A stretch of DNA of 64,000 nt from Bradyrhizobium sp. ORS 285 (GCF_900176205.1 NZ_LT859959.1:7367001-7431000), one strand, 5' to 3'. Counted from the stretch's first letter, positions 19,559 through 28,786 are shown. Numbers and translations: made by a program. Notes: a model not told the origin generated them from the letters alone.

Positions 19559-19811
19559 TGGTTCTCCAGATGCGGACATTCTCGCCAGCGTGGGGTTGAT
19601 CGGCGCATCGGATGAACAGTGCCTGGAGGTCCACAAATCCCCAGACGTCCGCGCTGTCAGCGCGAAAAGCGCAAACGGCGCGGGCCGGCAATGCCTGCAC
19701 ATGCGATACATATGAAGTTTCGTCCGGCTGATCGGACCCGATTGAACTGCAATCGAGCTATCGACGGTCAAGGGCGGGAGCGGGCGGTTCCTCCAATGAC
19801 GCCAGTGGAAA

Positions 19812-20450
19812 TCAAACCCGCTGACGGCCCGCTCGAACGGCCTCGACGATGTCGATGGCGGCCCGGACGCCGCTTTCTATATCCAAATGAGAGTTATCAA
19901 GCAAGTAAGCATCCGCCGCTTGTTTCAAAGGCGCGACGGCCCGGTTCTGGTCGCGCTCGTCGCGCGCCAGGATGTCGGCCAAAATGGCCGCCTCGTCGGC
20001 CGGCTCGCCCCGCGAGCGCGCCTCGAGGGTGCGGCGATGCGCCCGGATCTTGGGGTCGGCCACGACGTAGATCTTCACCTGGGCGTCCGGGCAGATCACG
20101 GTTCCAATGTCGCGCCCGTCGAGCACGGCGCCCGGTGGCTGGCTGGCGAACTGGCGCTGGAATGCCAGCAACGCCTCGCGAACTTTGGGCAAGGCCGAGA
20201 CCACGGAGGCCGCCGACCCGACCTCGTGCGACCTGAACGCCGGATTGTCGAAGGTCGTGGGATCCAGGGTCATGGCGACCTCGGCCGCCCGCGCCTCGTC
20301 CTTCAGGTCGATTCCGGCCGTCAGCAGCGCATGCGCCACGGCCCGGTAGATCACCCCCGTATCCAGGTGCCTGAGGCCATAATGCGCGGCCAGCCGCTTG
20401 GCCATGGTGCCCTTGCCCGAGGCAGCCGGGCCGTCGATGGCGATGATCAT
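19812..20450 (-). CDS. cmk: Cytidylate kinase
   Basis: Cmk phosphorylates CMP and dCMP to the diphosphates. The P-loop GPAASGKGT is at residues 7-15 of the 212-residue form starting at the ATG at 20450. [14 protein letters not shown] and [13 protein letters not shown] (the CMP-binding segment) are also present. Normally aroA is directly upstream. Here the coupled pair at 20452-21439 lies between them, with only one base separating its last stop from the cmk start. Confidence 0.97.
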   Translation of the reverse strand: MIIAIDGPAASGKGTMAKRLAAHYGLRHLDTGVIYRAVAHALLTAGIDLKDEARAAEVAMTLDPTTFDNPAFRSHEVGSAASVVSALPKVREALLAFQRQFASQPPGAVLDGRDIGTVICPDAQVKIYVVADPKIRAHRRTLEARSRGEPADEAAILADILARDERDQNRAVAPLKQAADAYLLDNSHLDIESGVRAAIDIVEAVRAGRQRV

Positions 20451-20451
20451 T

Positions 20452-20856
20452 CTAGCGATATCCTGAAGTCTCACGCGCCCGCCGCAGCGGCCGCTCGTCG
20501 GTAAAGATGTTGCGGGAGGCGAACTCTCCCGGGCTGGCGAAGGTCAAGTACTCCCGTAGCGCCGGGGACGTCGAACTGGTCGTGAACCAGGGGTCCTTCA
20601 AACGTCGCGCCGGGCCGCCGGTCCAGGGGGGTACCCGGCCCAACCGGCGCTGCTTGGCCAGATATTCGGCGATCGCGCCAGCCAGAGCATCGATCCGAGG
20701 ATCGCCGGTCAGGTCAGGTTCGGCCTCGATGGCCGCATAACGCGCCTCGTCGGAGGGAGCGAGGTCGAACGTGTCGATGAACTCGGCGAGCATGATCTCC
20801 CGCGACTCCCCACGCCCGATCCGGGCGACCGCTTCAGCGAGGGTATTTGGGCGCAT
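20452..20856 (-). CDS. Unknown protein paired with the DUF6036-like nucleotidyltransferase
   Basis: A 134-residue protein of no family I can name. The N-terminal half is acidic and helical ([25 protein letters not shown]). The C-terminal half has [17 protein letters not shown] and [22 protein letters not shown], a pattern I associate with small genes beside DUF6036 nucleotidyltransferases, so it may be their antitoxin or partner. Its ATG at 20856 lies inside the nucleotidyltransferase gene (23-base overlap) behind a GGGAG site. Its stop is one base from cmk. This arrangement shows co-translation with the upstream gene and insertion into the aroA-cmk-rpsA operon. Function is inferred, not shown. 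Confidence 0.8.
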   Translation of the reverse strand: MRPNTLAEAVARIGRGESREIMLAEFIDTFDLAPSDEARYAAIEAEPDLTGDPRIDALAGAIAEYLAKQRRLGRVPPWTGGPARRLKDPWFTTSSTSPALREYLTFASPGEFASRNIFTDERPLRRARETSGYR

Positions 20857-21439
20857 CGACTGCTCCCTCTGAGTTCATGTGCTTCAGCAGAAAGCGTTGC
20901 TTCTCGGCTGATGCCGCACTCGCCGGAAAGTATCTCGCAAGGAGCGCGACCGCTGCATCCGCGTCGGTGATTCCAACGACCTTCATCAGATTGAGGATAT
21001 CGAGCCGCTCGGCCTCGCCGCGCGCGGGGTCGAGGATCCTGACCGCTTTGAGCTTCAACGCCAGCATATACTCGGCCGAGGGCACGGAGACCACCAATCC
21101 TGGCGGTGAGCCGTCTCGCGGAAAAGTGCCGAACTCCAGGTGGTCCGCCGCCTGATCCGCCAGCGGGCTCAGGTGGAAGGCGACGCCATCATTGAACCAG
21201 TCGTCCGACCAGCCATTCCGCTGGGCGATGTCATGGAGCGTCGCCGCCAGCCATGCAGGAAGCGGGCTCGGCAGCTCCGAGACGTCGACGTCTTCCGTCG
21301 CGAAACGAAAGTTACTCGCCAGCATCAGGGCTGATCCACCGTACACCGCGATCTGCAGCTTTGCCCCCGCCTGGGCCGCCGATCGTCCAATCGCGTCGAA
21401 GGCCGCCAGCAGCGCGTCGCGGTCAAAGGCGGAGGCCAT
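20834..21439 (-). CDS. DUF6036-like nucleotidyltransferase (AbiEii/MNT-type fold)
   Basis: A 201-residue protein with the nucleotidyltransferase signature GGSALML (34-40) followed by R45-x-x-T48 and the metal-binding pair D50-x-D52 in FATEDVDVS. A later LALKLKAVR lysine motif also fits the DUF6036/AbiEii-like group. These families include type IV-style toxins that modify tRNA or other targets. The catalytic residues look intact, so activity is plausible. The ATG at 21439 has a strong AAGGAG site and starts 8 bp after the aroA stop. The downstream partner overlaps its end by 23 bases. Confidence 0.85.
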   Translation of the reverse strand: MASAFDRDALLAAFDAIGRSAAQAGAKLQIAVYGGSALMLASNFRFATEDVDVSELPSPLPAWLAATLHDIAQRNGWSDDWFNDGVAFHLSPLADQAADHLEFGTFPRDGSPPGLVVSVPSAEYMLALKLKAVRILDPARGEAERLDILNLMKVVGITDADAAVALLARYFPASAASAEKQRFLLKHMNSEGAVDAPKYPR

Positions 21440-21447
21440 GGTGCTCC

Positions 21448-22785
21448 TTAAGCGAAATCCGCGCCTGCCTTGCGCATCAGCGGGATGAAATCGGGGAAGC
21501 TGGTGGCGATGAAGGCGGTGTCGTCGACCGTGACCGGCTTGTCGGAGGCGAGGCCCATGACCAGCGCGGACATTGCGATGCGGTGGTCCATGTGGGTGGC
21601 GACGAGGCCGCCGCCCGGGACGTGGCCGCGGCCCTCCACGATCAGGTCGTCGCCGGTGATCTCGACCTTGACGCCGTTGACGCGCAGCATCGCTGCGGTG
21701 GCTTCGAGCCGGTCGGATTCCTTGACGCGCAGCTCGTGCAGGCCGCGCATGATCGTCGTGCCCTCGGCATAGGCGGCAGCGACGGCGAGGACGAGATATT
21801 CGTCGATCATCGACGGCGCGCGCTCCGGCGGCACCGTGACGCCCTTGAGCTTCGAGGCGCGCACGCGCAGGCGGGCCATCGGCTCGCCGGCATCGCCGCG
21901 GACGTCGTCCTCCTCGATCGAGGCGCCCATCTCGCGCAGGGTCGTGAACAGGCCGGTGCGCAGCGGGTTGGTCATGACGTCGGAGAGCACGAGGTCCGAG
22001 CCGTCGACGATCAGAGCGGCAACCAGCGGGAACGCGGCCGAGGACGGATCGGCCGGCACGATCACCGGCGCGCCACGCAGCTCGGGCTGGCCGGTCAGCG
22101 CGATGCGACGACCGTGGCTGCCTTCCGCCGTGGTGACGATCTCGGCGCCGAAATGCTTGAGCATCAGCTCGGTATGGTCGCGGCTCGCCTCCTGCTCGAT
22201 CACGGTCGTGATTCCGGGCGCGGCGAGGCCGGCGAGCAGCACGGCGGACTTGATCTGGGCCGAGGCCACCGGCGTGCGGTATTCGATCGGAATCGGGTTG
22301 CTGGCGCCCTGAAGGGTTAACGGAAGCTTGCCCCCCTCGGCGCTGGCGGTGACCTTGGCGCCCATCAGCGCCAGGGGATCGAGAATGCGCCGCATCGGCC
22401 GGCTGCGCAGCGAGGCGTCGCCATCGAACGCGGCCGAGATCGGGCAGCCGGCGACGGCGCCCATCACCAGGCGGCAGCCGGTGCCGGAGTTGCCGAAATC
22501 GAGTGTCGCCGTCGGCTGGGCGAAGCCGCCGACACCGACGCCGTTCACCGTCCAGGCAAATTCCCCGGTGCGTTCGACCTGGGCGCCGAGCGTGCGCATC
22601 GATTTGGCGGTGTTGAGGACGTCCTCCCCCTCGAGCAGGCCGGAAATCCGGGTTTCGCCCACGGACAGCGCGCCCAGGATCAGCGCCCGGTGCGAGATCG
22701 ACTTGTCGCCGGGCACGCGAATCGTGCCCGAAAGCGGCCCGGAGGCGCGGGATTCGAGCGGAGTGGGGGCGGCTGACGTGCTCAC
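21448..22785 (-). CDS. aroA: 3-phosphoshikimate 1-carboxyvinyltransferase (EPSP synthase), class II-like
   Basis: AroA joins shikimate-3-phosphate and PEP in the chorismate pathway. The 445-residue sequence follows the class II (CP4-like) framework: [72 protein letters not shown] and DHRIAMS. In the PEP/glyphosate loop it reads [11 protein letters not shown], with glycine at residue 101 where CP4 has Ala100. It heads the aroA-NTase-partner-cmk-rpsA transcript. The ATG at 22785 begins [14 protein letters not shown]. Confidence 0.97.
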   Translation of the reverse strand: MSTSAAPTPLESRASGPLSGTIRVPGDKSISHRALILGALSVGETRISGLLEGEDVLNTAKSMRTLGAQVERTGEFAWTVNGVGVGGFAQPTATLDFGNSGTGCRLVMGAVAGCPISAAFDGDASLRSRPMRRILDPLALMGAKVTASAEGGKLPLTLQGASNPIPIEYRTPVASAQIKSAVLLAGLAAPGITTVIEQEASRDHTELMLKHFGAEIVTTAEGSHGRRIALTGQPELRGAPVIVPADPSSAAFPLVAALIVDGSDLVLSDVMTNPLRTGLFTTLREMGASIEEDDVRGDAGEPMARLRVRASKLKGVTVPPERAPSMIDEYLVLAVAAAYAEGTTIMRGLHELRVKESDRLEATAAMLRVNGVKVEITGDDLIVEGRGHVPGGGLVATHMDHRIAMSALVMGLASDKPVTVDDTAFIATSFPDFIPLMRKAGADFA

Positions 22786-22934
22786 GGCGGGATCCTCGGG
22801 TTTTGGAGCCGGCAGGTATCACAGCGCCCGGCGGCCGTCACGGGCGTGATATCCGGTTGAAAGCGCTATTGACAGCGGCGCGGCAACTAGCCAAGTGAGA
22901 CACCGCTTTTCAGACATTGCCAGGACGCCTGCAC

Positions 22935-23342
22935 GTGGCCAAATCCGAGCTCGGAACCAAACGCATTTGCCCGACCACGGGCAAAAAGTTCTACGACCTC
23001 AACAAGAACCCGGTGATTTCGCCCTACACCGGCGAGGTCGTGCCGATCGCTCCGGTGGCGCCCACCCGCGCCATGCGCGGCGAGGCGGCGCGTGCCGCCG
23101 CGGCGCAGGACACCGTGAACGAGCCGGCCGAGGCCGAGGAGTTGGTGTCGCTCGAGGAGGCCGATGCCGAGGAGAACTCCGGCAAGGTCAAGGCCGTCGT
23201 GCCTGAGTCCGAAGACGATATCGAGATCGACGAGACCCTCGACGACGACGAGGATGACGACTCGACCTTCATCGCCGACGAGGAAGAGGGCGACGAAGAT
23301 GTCACAGACATCATCGGCGATGTCGGCGGCGACGAAGAATAA
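22935..23342 (+). CDS. TIGR02300 / FYDLN_acid family protein
   Basis: A 135-residue protein with the signature GTKRICPTTGKKFYDLNKNPVISPYTG at the N-terminus and a long, strongly acidic tail (DDDEDDDS, EEEGDED). The family is found in alphaproteobacteria and its function is unknown. The CP..C-like N-terminus hints at a small zinc or RNA-binding fold, though only one cysteine is present here. I chose the GTG at 22935, which begins right at the conserved AKSELGTKR; a TTG at 22917 is the alternative. The gene is divergent from aroA, with a promoter region of about 150 bp between them, and tRNA-Ala follows 81 bp later. Confidence 0.9.
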   Translation: MAKSELGTKRICPTTGKKFYDLNKNPVISPYTGEVVPIAPVAPTRAMRGEAARAAAAQDTVNEPAEAEELVSLEEADAEENSGKVKAVVPESEDDIEIDETLDDDEDDDSTFIADEEEGDEDVTDIIGDVGGDEE

Positions 23343-23423
23343 TCGTCGAAGCCACTTGAGATCAGCCGCGAACTGTGGTTCACGGTGCTCCCCGGCGGTC
23401 ACCCAGACCGCCGGTTCGGTTCA

Positions 23424-23496
<73 letters not shown>

Positions 23497-23499
<3 letters not shown>

Positions 23500-23525
23500 C
23501 GCTTCGCCCTCCGGGCTACGCGTGG
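23497..23525 (+). repeat. Hairpin starting in the tRNA-Ala CCA end
   Basis: A 29-base stem-loop with 13-base arms and a TCC loop, paired except for T.C and C.T mismatches at arm positions 7 and 9. The first three bases are the tRNA CCA. A homologous hairpin with compensatory changes follows tRNA-Leu at 50228-50256. A further 16-base arm at 23547-23562 is the exact complement of 23495-23510, giving an alternative, larger fold. Confidence 0.85.
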
Positions 23526-23664
23526 CGCAGCCACGACGGAGCCCTGAGGGCGAAGCGTGGTGTCCGGCGAAGCCCCTTGGCGAAGCCGGACTTAGGTCGG
23601 CTGACAAACTCTCCTTTTCGCCACAGACTGCGGACGAGCGACCCATCGCCGCGAGCGCCTCTGC

Positions 23665-23916
23665 ATGTGGTACGTCTACATCATCCGGAGCCTCGCCTTT
23701 CCCGAGCAGGAATACATTGGCGCGAGCGCGGACATCAAACAGCGCCTCAAGGATCACAACGCAGGCCGCTCAGCCCATACCTCCAAGTTCGCGCCTTGGA
23801 CGCTCGTCTGGTACTGCGCCTTCCCGGACAAGCAACGGGCATTGGCGTTCGAAGCCTATCTGAAGTCGCATTCAGGCCGCGCGTTTTCGAAGAAGCGCCT
23901 GCTCGGTCCGGCTTGA
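23665..23916 (+). CDS. GIY-YIG nuclease superfamily protein (UPF0213-like)
   Basis: An 83-residue single-domain GIY-YIG protein: YVYII (3-7), YIGAS (17-21), the catalytic arginine at Arg27 in IKQRLKDHN, and the metal-binding Glu63 in ALAFEAYLK. The closing LKSHSGRAFSKK is typical of the stand-alone subfamily, whose role is unclear; some relatives act in DNA repair or are mobile. It lies 165 bp after tRNA-Ala, just behind the palindrome that begins in the tRNA end. It is convergent with ohrR, the two stops being 5 bp apart. Confidence 0.9.
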   Translation: MWYVYIIRSLAFPEQEYIGASADIKQRLKDHNAGRSAHTSKFAPWTLVWYCAFPDKQRALAFEAYLKSHSGRAFSKKRLLGPA

Positions 23917-23920
23917 GCCC

Positions 23921-24379
23921 TCACTCCACCGCCGCCTCCAGCCGCTCCCGCAGCTTCACCAGCTTGCCGTGCAGATCGGCCAGCTCCGCGATCGAGCAGC
24001 CCGTCGCATCCAGGATCGCCGGCGGCACGATCGCGCGCGCCTTGTCCCGCAGCGCCGCGCCCTGCCCTGTCAGCGTGACCAACACCTGACGCTCGTCCTG
24101 GGCTGATCGCGTCCGTGTCAGCAGGCGCAGCGCCTCCATCCGCTTCAGCAGCGGCGTCAGCGTGCCCGAGTCCAGGAACAGCCGTTCGCCGATCTCCTTC
24201 ACAGACAGGCCGTCGCGCTCCCATAGCACCAGCATGACCAGATATTGCGGATAGGTCAGGCCGAGACGGTCGAGCAGCGGCTTGTAGACGCGGTTGAAGG
24301 CGTGGGCGGTCGAGTAGACTGCAAAGCAAAGCTGGCTGCCGAGCTGCAGCGGCACGTCGGCGGTGGTCTTCTTGGGCAT
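23921..24379 (-). CDS. ohrR: Organic-hydroperoxide-responsive MarR-family repressor
   Basis: A 152-residue winged-helix MarR protein of the OhrR type. The peroxide-sensing cysteine is Cys18 in [10 protein letters not shown], followed by the [10 protein letters not shown] dimer helix. The DNA-binding part is [24 protein letters not shown] and the wing is [14 protein letters not shown]. It represses ohr until the cysteine is oxidised. ohr is divergent from it across a 174-bp gap holding two ATTG...CAAT repeats. I used the ATG at 24379, with a GTG two codons upstream as alternative. Confidence 0.93.
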   Translation of the reverse strand: MPKKTTADVPLQLGSQLCFAVYSTAHAFNRVYKPLLDRLGLTYPQYLVMLVLWERDGLSVKEIGERLFLDSGTLTPLLKRMEALRLLTRTRSAQDERQVLVTLTGQGAALRDKARAIVPPAILDATGCSIAELADLHGKLVKLRERLEAAVE

Positions 24380-24481
24380 CGTCACACCAGGAATGGATCG
24401 TTGGGTGCATCTTGGGCGGGGCGGAAAGGGTCGGGCAACGACCTGGACGCACCGATCACGAATTTTCTACCGAACAATTAT

Positions 24482-24508
24482 ATTGTGCGCAATCGAATTG
24501 CGTGCAAT
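24482..24508. promoter_or_regulatory. Probable OhrR operator
   Basis: Two 12-base repeats, ATTGTGCGCAAT (24482-24493) and ATTGCGTGCAAT (24497-24508), each with ATTG/CAAT ends, sit 15 bp apart in the ohrR-ohr interval. Their AT-rich arms contrast with the surrounding DNA. The position fits repression of both genes; binding is inferred. Confidence 0.65.
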
Positions 24509-24553
24509 ATCAGTCTCACTGAATTCCCCTCCACCCAACCCGGGAGACACCCC

Positions 24554-24979
24554 ATGTCCGTGAACGTGCTCTACAAGACCAGCGCCAAGGCCACCGGCGG
24601 CCGCGACGGCGAGGCGGCCACCCTCGACGGCTCGCTCAGCGTCAAGCTCGCCACCCCGAAGGAGCTCGGCGGTGGCGGCGGCGCCGGCAACAACCCCGAG
24701 CAGCTGTTCGCCGCCGGTTATGCAGCCTGCTTCATCGGCGCGATGAAGTTCGTGGCCTCGCAGGGCGGCCCGAAGGTTCCTGCCGATGCGTCGGTGACCT
24801 CGACGGTCGGCATCGGCCCGCGCTCGGAAGGCGGCTTCGGCATCACCGCCGAGCTCGCGGTCTCCCTGCCCGGCCTCGCCAAGGCTGATGCCGAGGCGCT
24901 GGTCGCCAAGGCCCACCAGGTGTGCCCGTACTCCAACGCCACCCGCGGCAATGTCGACGTCAAGCTGACCGTCGTCTGA
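24554..24979 (+). CDS. ohr: Organic hydroperoxide resistance protein
   Basis: A 141-residue Ohr peroxidase that reduces organic hydroperoxides with two cysteines: the peroxidatic Cys59 (YAACFIGAM) and resolving Cys124 ([13 protein letters not shown]). The glycine-rich [20 protein letters not shown] segment is the family signature. The ATG at 24554 has a GGGAG site; the frame runs further upstream but the protein begins [13 protein letters not shown]. Regulation by the adjacent OhrR is expected. Confidence 0.97.
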   Translation: MSVNVLYKTSAKATGGRDGEAATLDGSLSVKLATPKELGGGGGAGNNPEQLFAAGYAACFIGAMKFVASQGGPKVPADASVTSTVGIGPRSEGGFGITAELAVSLPGLAKADAEALVAKAHQVCPYSNATRGNVDVKLTVV

Positions 24980-25118
24980 GCCTGAATTCTGCGGCGCGGC
25001 AGATCGCCGCGCACGGCCTTGCAGCTCTCGCTTTTCCGCGAGGGCTGCATTCGCGCGAGCCGGTTTGCGCCAGTGGCGCAGCAATGCTTAATGACCGCGA
25101 GCTGCAACCAACCTCGCG

Positions 25119-26327
25119 ATGTCCATGACCCCTCAATTTGCTCCCGGCGCCATGGCCGGCCTGCGCGTGATCGATCTCACGCGCGTGCTCGGCGGCCCCT
25201 ATTGCACGCAGATCCTGGCCGACCACGGCGCCGACGTGATCAAGGTGGAGCCGCCCGCCGGCGACGAGGTGCGCGACTGGGGCCCTCCGTTCCACGACGA
25301 GGACGCGGCCTATTTCGTCGGCATCAACCGCAACAAGCGCTCGATCGGCCTCGACCTCGCCTCCGAGGGCGGCCGCGTGGTGTTGCTCAAGATGCTCGAG
25401 ACGGCCGACGTGCTGATCGAGAACTTCAAGCCGGGCACGCTGGAGAAATGGGGCATCGGCAGCGAGACGCTGCGCGAGAAATTCCCCAAGCTCGTGCACT
25501 GCCGCATCTGCGGCTTCGGCGCCGACGGACCGCGCGGCGGCAATCCCGGCTATGACGCGATCATCCAGGCGATGACCGGCATGATCGCGGCCACCGGCTC
25601 GCCCGAAAGCGGCCCGATGCGGATCGGCGTGCCGCTGGTCGACATCACCACGGGGCTCTATGCCGCAATCGGCATCCTGATGGCGCTGTCGGAACGGCAG
25701 CGCTCGGGACAGGGCCAGTTCCTCGAGGTTACGCTTTACGAGACTGGCCTTGCGATCATGCATCCGCACACCGCGAACTACTTCATGCACGGCAAGCCGC
25801 CGTCGCTGACCGGCAACGAGCATCCGAACCTCGTGCCTTACGCGATCTTCCCGACCAAGACCGACGACATCTTCATCGGCGTCGGCAATGACGGCACGTT
25901 CCGCAAGCTCGCCAAGGAGATCGGGCGTCCGGAACTCGGCACCGATCCGCGCTTCGCGCGGAACAGAGACCGCGTCGCCAATCGCGAGGCGCTGCGCGCC
26001 GAGCTCGCGGCCGTGTTCAGCGCGTTCGAGGCCGAGCCGCTGTGCGACCGCCTGCTCGCGGCCGGCCTGCCCGCAGGCCCGGTGCAGAAGATCGATCAGG
26101 CACTGACCAATCCGCACACGCTCTACCGCGGCGATGTCATCGAGAAGGATTGGTACAAGGGCGTGGCCTCGCCGATCCGGCTCGAACGCACCAAGCCGAC
26201 GTTGCGCTCCACGCCGCCGAAATACAGCGAGCACGCCGAGGAGGTGCTGAGCGAGTTCGGCTACACGCCGAGCGAGATCGACGCGCTGCGGGCCGCAGGA
26301 ACCGTCTGCACGGAACGCAAGCGCTGA
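25119..26327 (+). CDS. CaiB/BaiF family CoA-transferase (class III)
   Basis: A 402-residue family III CoA-transferase, which swaps CoA between carboxylic acids. The N-terminal VIDLTRVLGGPYCTQILAD and ADVIKVEPP blocks are standard. The catalytic aspartate is Asp146 in NPGYDAIIQAMTG. Substrate cannot be predicted; formyl-CoA, succinyl-CoA and racemase-like members share these motifs. The gene stands alone, with no acyl-CoA synthetase or dehydrogenase next to it. ugpB starts 191 bp downstream behind its own regulatory region. Confidence 0.93.
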   Translation: MSMTPQFAPGAMAGLRVIDLTRVLGGPYCTQILADHGADVIKVEPPAGDEVRDWGPPFHDEDAAYFVGINRNKRSIGLDLASEGGRVVLLKMLETADVLIENFKPGTLEKWGIGSETLREKFPKLVHCRICGFGADGPRGGNPGYDAIIQAMTGMIAATGSPESGPMRIGVPLVDITTGLYAAIGILMALSERQRSGQGQFLEVTLYETGLAIMHPHTANYFMHGKPPSLTGNEHPNLVPYAIFPTKTDDIFIGVGNDGTFRKLAKEIGRPELGTDPRFARNRDRVANREALRAELAAVFSAFEAEPLCDRLLAAGLPAGPVQKIDQALTNPHTLYRGDVIEKDWYKGVASPIRLERTKPTLRSTPPKYSEHAEEVLSEFGYTPSEIDALRAAGTVCTERKR

Positions 26328-26446
26328 TCGCATCGCACGCGCTCCGTCATCGCGTCGCACCACGACGCGGTGACGGAGAGACGCGATTTACCGCTTTTCG
26401 TGGACGCACTGCGCGTGGCTTTCCCGCGTCAGGTCATACGTCTATA

Positions 26447-26464
26447 CATTCACATAACTGTCAT
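26447..26464 (+). promoter_or_regulatory. Candidate PHO box upstream of ugpB
   Basis: The 18-base sequence CATTCACATAACTGTCAT matches the PhoB consensus (CTGTCAT-AAAW-CTGTCAY) at 14 of 18 positions by my count, with a perfect second half-site. It lies 55 bp before the ugpB ATG. ugp operons are PhoB-controlled in several bacteria, so phosphate-starvation induction is likely. Confidence 0.65.
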
Positions 26465-26518
26465 CTGGCGCTGTTAACGGCCGCCACGACCGATGACGTT
26501 CATGGGAGGATCTTTTTG

Positions 26519-27835
26519 ATGTCATTTCGACACTTTGCTGCTGCCACTGCCATTGCAGCCACCTTTGGTTTTGCTGCTTCGCCCGCACTCGCGGTGACTG
26601 AAATCCAGTGGTGGCACGCCATGACCGGCGGCAACAACGATATCGTCAACAAGCTCGCCGAAGAGTTCAACACGTCGCAGAGCGACTATAAGGTCGTGCC
26701 GACCTTCAAGGGCGCCTATCCCGACACGATGAATGCCGGCATCGCCGCGTTCCGCGCCGGCAACGCGCCGCACATCATGCAGGTGTTCGAGGTCGGCACC
26801 GCGACGATGATGAGCGCCAAGGGCGCGATCAAGCCGGTCTACGAGCTGATGAAGGAAGCCGGCGAGCCGTTCGATCCGAAGGCCTATCTGCCGGCGATCA
26901 CCGGCTACTACTCGACGTCGAAGGGCGACATGCTGTCGTTCCCGTTCAACTCGTCGTCGATGGTGATGTGGATCAACAAGGACGAGCTGAAGAAGGCCGG
27001 CGTCGCCGAGATCCCGAAGACCTGGCCGGAGGTGTTCGACGCCGCCAAGAAGCTCAAGGCCGCGGGCCACGACACCTGCGGATTCTCCAACGCCTGGGCG
27101 TCCTGGGCCAACATCGAGCAGTTCTCCGCCTGGCACAACGTGCCGATCGGCACCAAAGCGAACGGCCTCGATGGCTTCGACACCGTGCTGGAGTTCAACA
27201 GCCCGCTGCACGTCAAGCATCTGCAGAACCTCGTCGAGCTGCAGAAGGACAAGACCTACGACTATTCGGGGCGCGGCTCGGCCTCCGAGAGCCGCTTCGG
27301 CTCCGGCGAATGCGCGATCTTCCTGACCTCGTCGGGCTACTACGCCACCGCCAAGAACACCGCGAAGTTCGACTTCACCTCGGCGCCGATGCCGTATTAT
27401 CCGGAAGCCCAGGGCGCCCCGCAGAACTCGATCATCGGCGGCGCCTCGCTGTGGGTGATGGGCGGCAAGACCGCCGACGAGTACAAGGGGATCGCCAAGT
27501 TCTTCACCTTCCTGTCGGACACCAACCGCCAGGCCAAGCTGCACCAGGAATCCGGCTACCTGCCGATCACCAAGGCGGCCTATGAGAAGACCAAGGCGGA
27601 CGGCTTCTACGAGAAGAACCCGACCCTGCAGACGCCGCTGAAGGAGCTGACCAACAAGGAGCCGACCGAGAATTCGCGCGGCCTGCGCTTCGGCAACATG
27701 GTGCAGATGCGTGACGTCTGGTCGGAAGAGATCGAGGCGGCGCTGGCCGGCAAGAAGACCGCCAAGGAGGCGCTCGACTCCGCCGTCGCCCGCGGCAATG
27801 CGATGTTGCGCACCTTCGAGAAAACGGCCAAGTAA
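26519..27835 (+). CDS. ugpB: sn-glycerol-3-phosphate ABC transporter, substrate-binding protein
   Basis: A 438-residue periplasmic protein with a signal peptide ending near ASPALA and mature start VTEIQWWHAMTGG, a UgpB hallmark. Other UgpB-like strings are FNTSQSDYKVVPTFKG, AFRAGNAPHIMQVFEVGTATMM and QHESGYLP-like QESGYLPITKAAYE. It delivers glycerol-3-phosphate or glycerophosphodiesters to UgpAE. The ATG at 26519 is preceded by GGGAGGA. A PHO-box-like site lies upstream and a strong hairpin just downstream. Confidence 0.95.
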   Translation: MSFRHFAAATAIAATFGFAASPALAVTEIQWWHAMTGGNNDIVNKLAEEFNTSQSDYKVVPTFKGAYPDTMNAGIAAFRAGNAPHIMQVFEVGTATMMSAKGAIKPVYELMKEAGEPFDPKAYLPAITGYYSTSKGDMLSFPFNSSSMVMWINKDELKKAGVAEIPKTWPEVFDAAKKLKAAGHDTCGFSNAWASWANIEQFSAWHNVPIGTKANGLDGFDTVLEFNSPLHVKHLQNLVELQKDKTYDYSGRGSASESRFGSGECAIFLTSSGYYATAKNTAKFDFTSAPMPYYPEAQGAPQNSIIGGASLWVMGGKTADEYKGIAKFFTFLSDTNRQAKLHQESGYLPITKAAYEKTKADGFYEKNPTLQTPLKELTNKEPTENSRGLRFGNMVQMRDVWSEEIEAALAGKKTAKEALDSAVARGNAMLRTFEKTAK

Positions 27836-27845
27836 GTCCGTGACA

Positions 27846-27877
27846 GAGGCTTCCCCTCGGGACCGAGGGGAAGCCTC
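27846..27877 (+). promoter_or_regulatory. Intercistronic hairpin between ugpB and ugpA
   Basis: A 15-base perfect stem, GAGGCTTCCCCTCGG and its complement, with a 2-base centre and no T-run. It likely protects the ugpB 3' end or limits read-through, so that the binding protein is made in excess of the permease. Confidence 0.8.
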
Positions 27878-27904
27878 GCATCTCACCCTCTCGCGGCGCG
27901 CTCC

Positions 27905-28786
27905 ATGGAAAAGTCGGTCGTCTTCAACGGCAAGCTGTTGCCCTACCTGCTGCTGGCGCCGCAGCTCGCGATCACACTGATCTTCTTCTACTGGCCGGCC
28001 AGCCAGGCGATCTGGCAGTCCTTCCTGCGCGAGGACGCCTTCGGCCTCAATTCCGAATTCGTCGGGCTCGAGAACTACCAGGCGCTGTTCGCCCAGCCGG
28101 AATATTACACCGCCATCGGCACGACGGTGGTGTTCTCGTCGCTGGTCACCGTGCTGTCGCTCGGCGTCGCGCTGCTGTTCGCGACGCAAGCCGACAAGAA
28201 CCTCAAGGGCGCATCCGTCTACAAGACGCTGATGATCTGGCCTTATGCGGTGGCGCCCGCGATCGCCGGCGTGCTCTGGTTCTTCATCTTCCACCCCACC
28301 CTCGGCACCCTGGCCCGCCCGCTGCGCATCATGGGCTTCGACTGGAATCCGATGCTCAACGGCACCCACGCGATGGTGCTGGTGGTGATGGCCGCGGTCT
28401 GGAAGCAGGTCGCCTACAATTTCCTGTTCTTCCTCGCCGGCCTGCAGGCGATCCCGAAGAGCGTGATCGAGGCCGGCGCGATCGACGGTGCGGGGCCCCT
28501 TCGTAGGTTCTGGACCATCATCTTCCCGCTGCTATCCCCGACCACCTTCTTCCTGTTGGTCGTCAACATCGTCTACGTGTTCTTCGAGACCTTCGGCATC
28601 ATCGACGCGGTCACCGGCGGCGGACCGGCCGGCTCGACCACCACGATGGTCTACAAGGTATTTGCCGACGGCCGGCTCGGCGGCGACCTCGGTGGCTCCG
28701 CTGCGCAATCGGTCGTGCTGATGTTGATCGTGATCGCGCTGACCGCGATCCAGTTCCGCTACGTCGAGCGCAAGGTGCAGTACTGA
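27905..28786 (+). CDS. ugpA: sn-glycerol-3-phosphate ABC transporter permease
   Basis: A 293-residue inner-membrane permease of the MalF/UgpA group. About six membrane segments are visible, beginning with [19 protein letters not shown]. The EAA loop that contacts the ATPase is [22 protein letters not shown]. The N-terminus [17 protein letters not shown] is short, unlike MalF. It is separated from ugpB by the hairpin at 27846-27877 and overlaps ugpE by one base (TGATG). Confidence 0.95.
   Translation: MEKSVVFNGKLLPYLLLAPQLAITLIFFYWPASQAIWQSFLREDAFGLNSEFVGLENYQALFAQPEYYTAIGTTVVFSSLVTVLSLGVALLFATQADKNLKGASVYKTLMIWPYAVAPAIAGVLWFFIFHPTLGTLARPLRIMGFDWNPMLNGTHAMVLVVMAAVWKQVAYNFLFFLAGLQAIPKSVIEAGAIDGAGPLRRFWTIIFPLLSPTTFFLLVVNIVYVFFETFGIIDAVTGGGPAGSTTTMVYKVFADGRLGGDLGGSAAQSVVLMLIVIALTAIQFRYVERKVQY

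Noticed and set aside
26522..28369. A 615-codon minus-strand frame opposite ugpB and ugpA
   Set aside because: No conserved motif and it spans two genes with signal peptide and membrane segments on the other strand.
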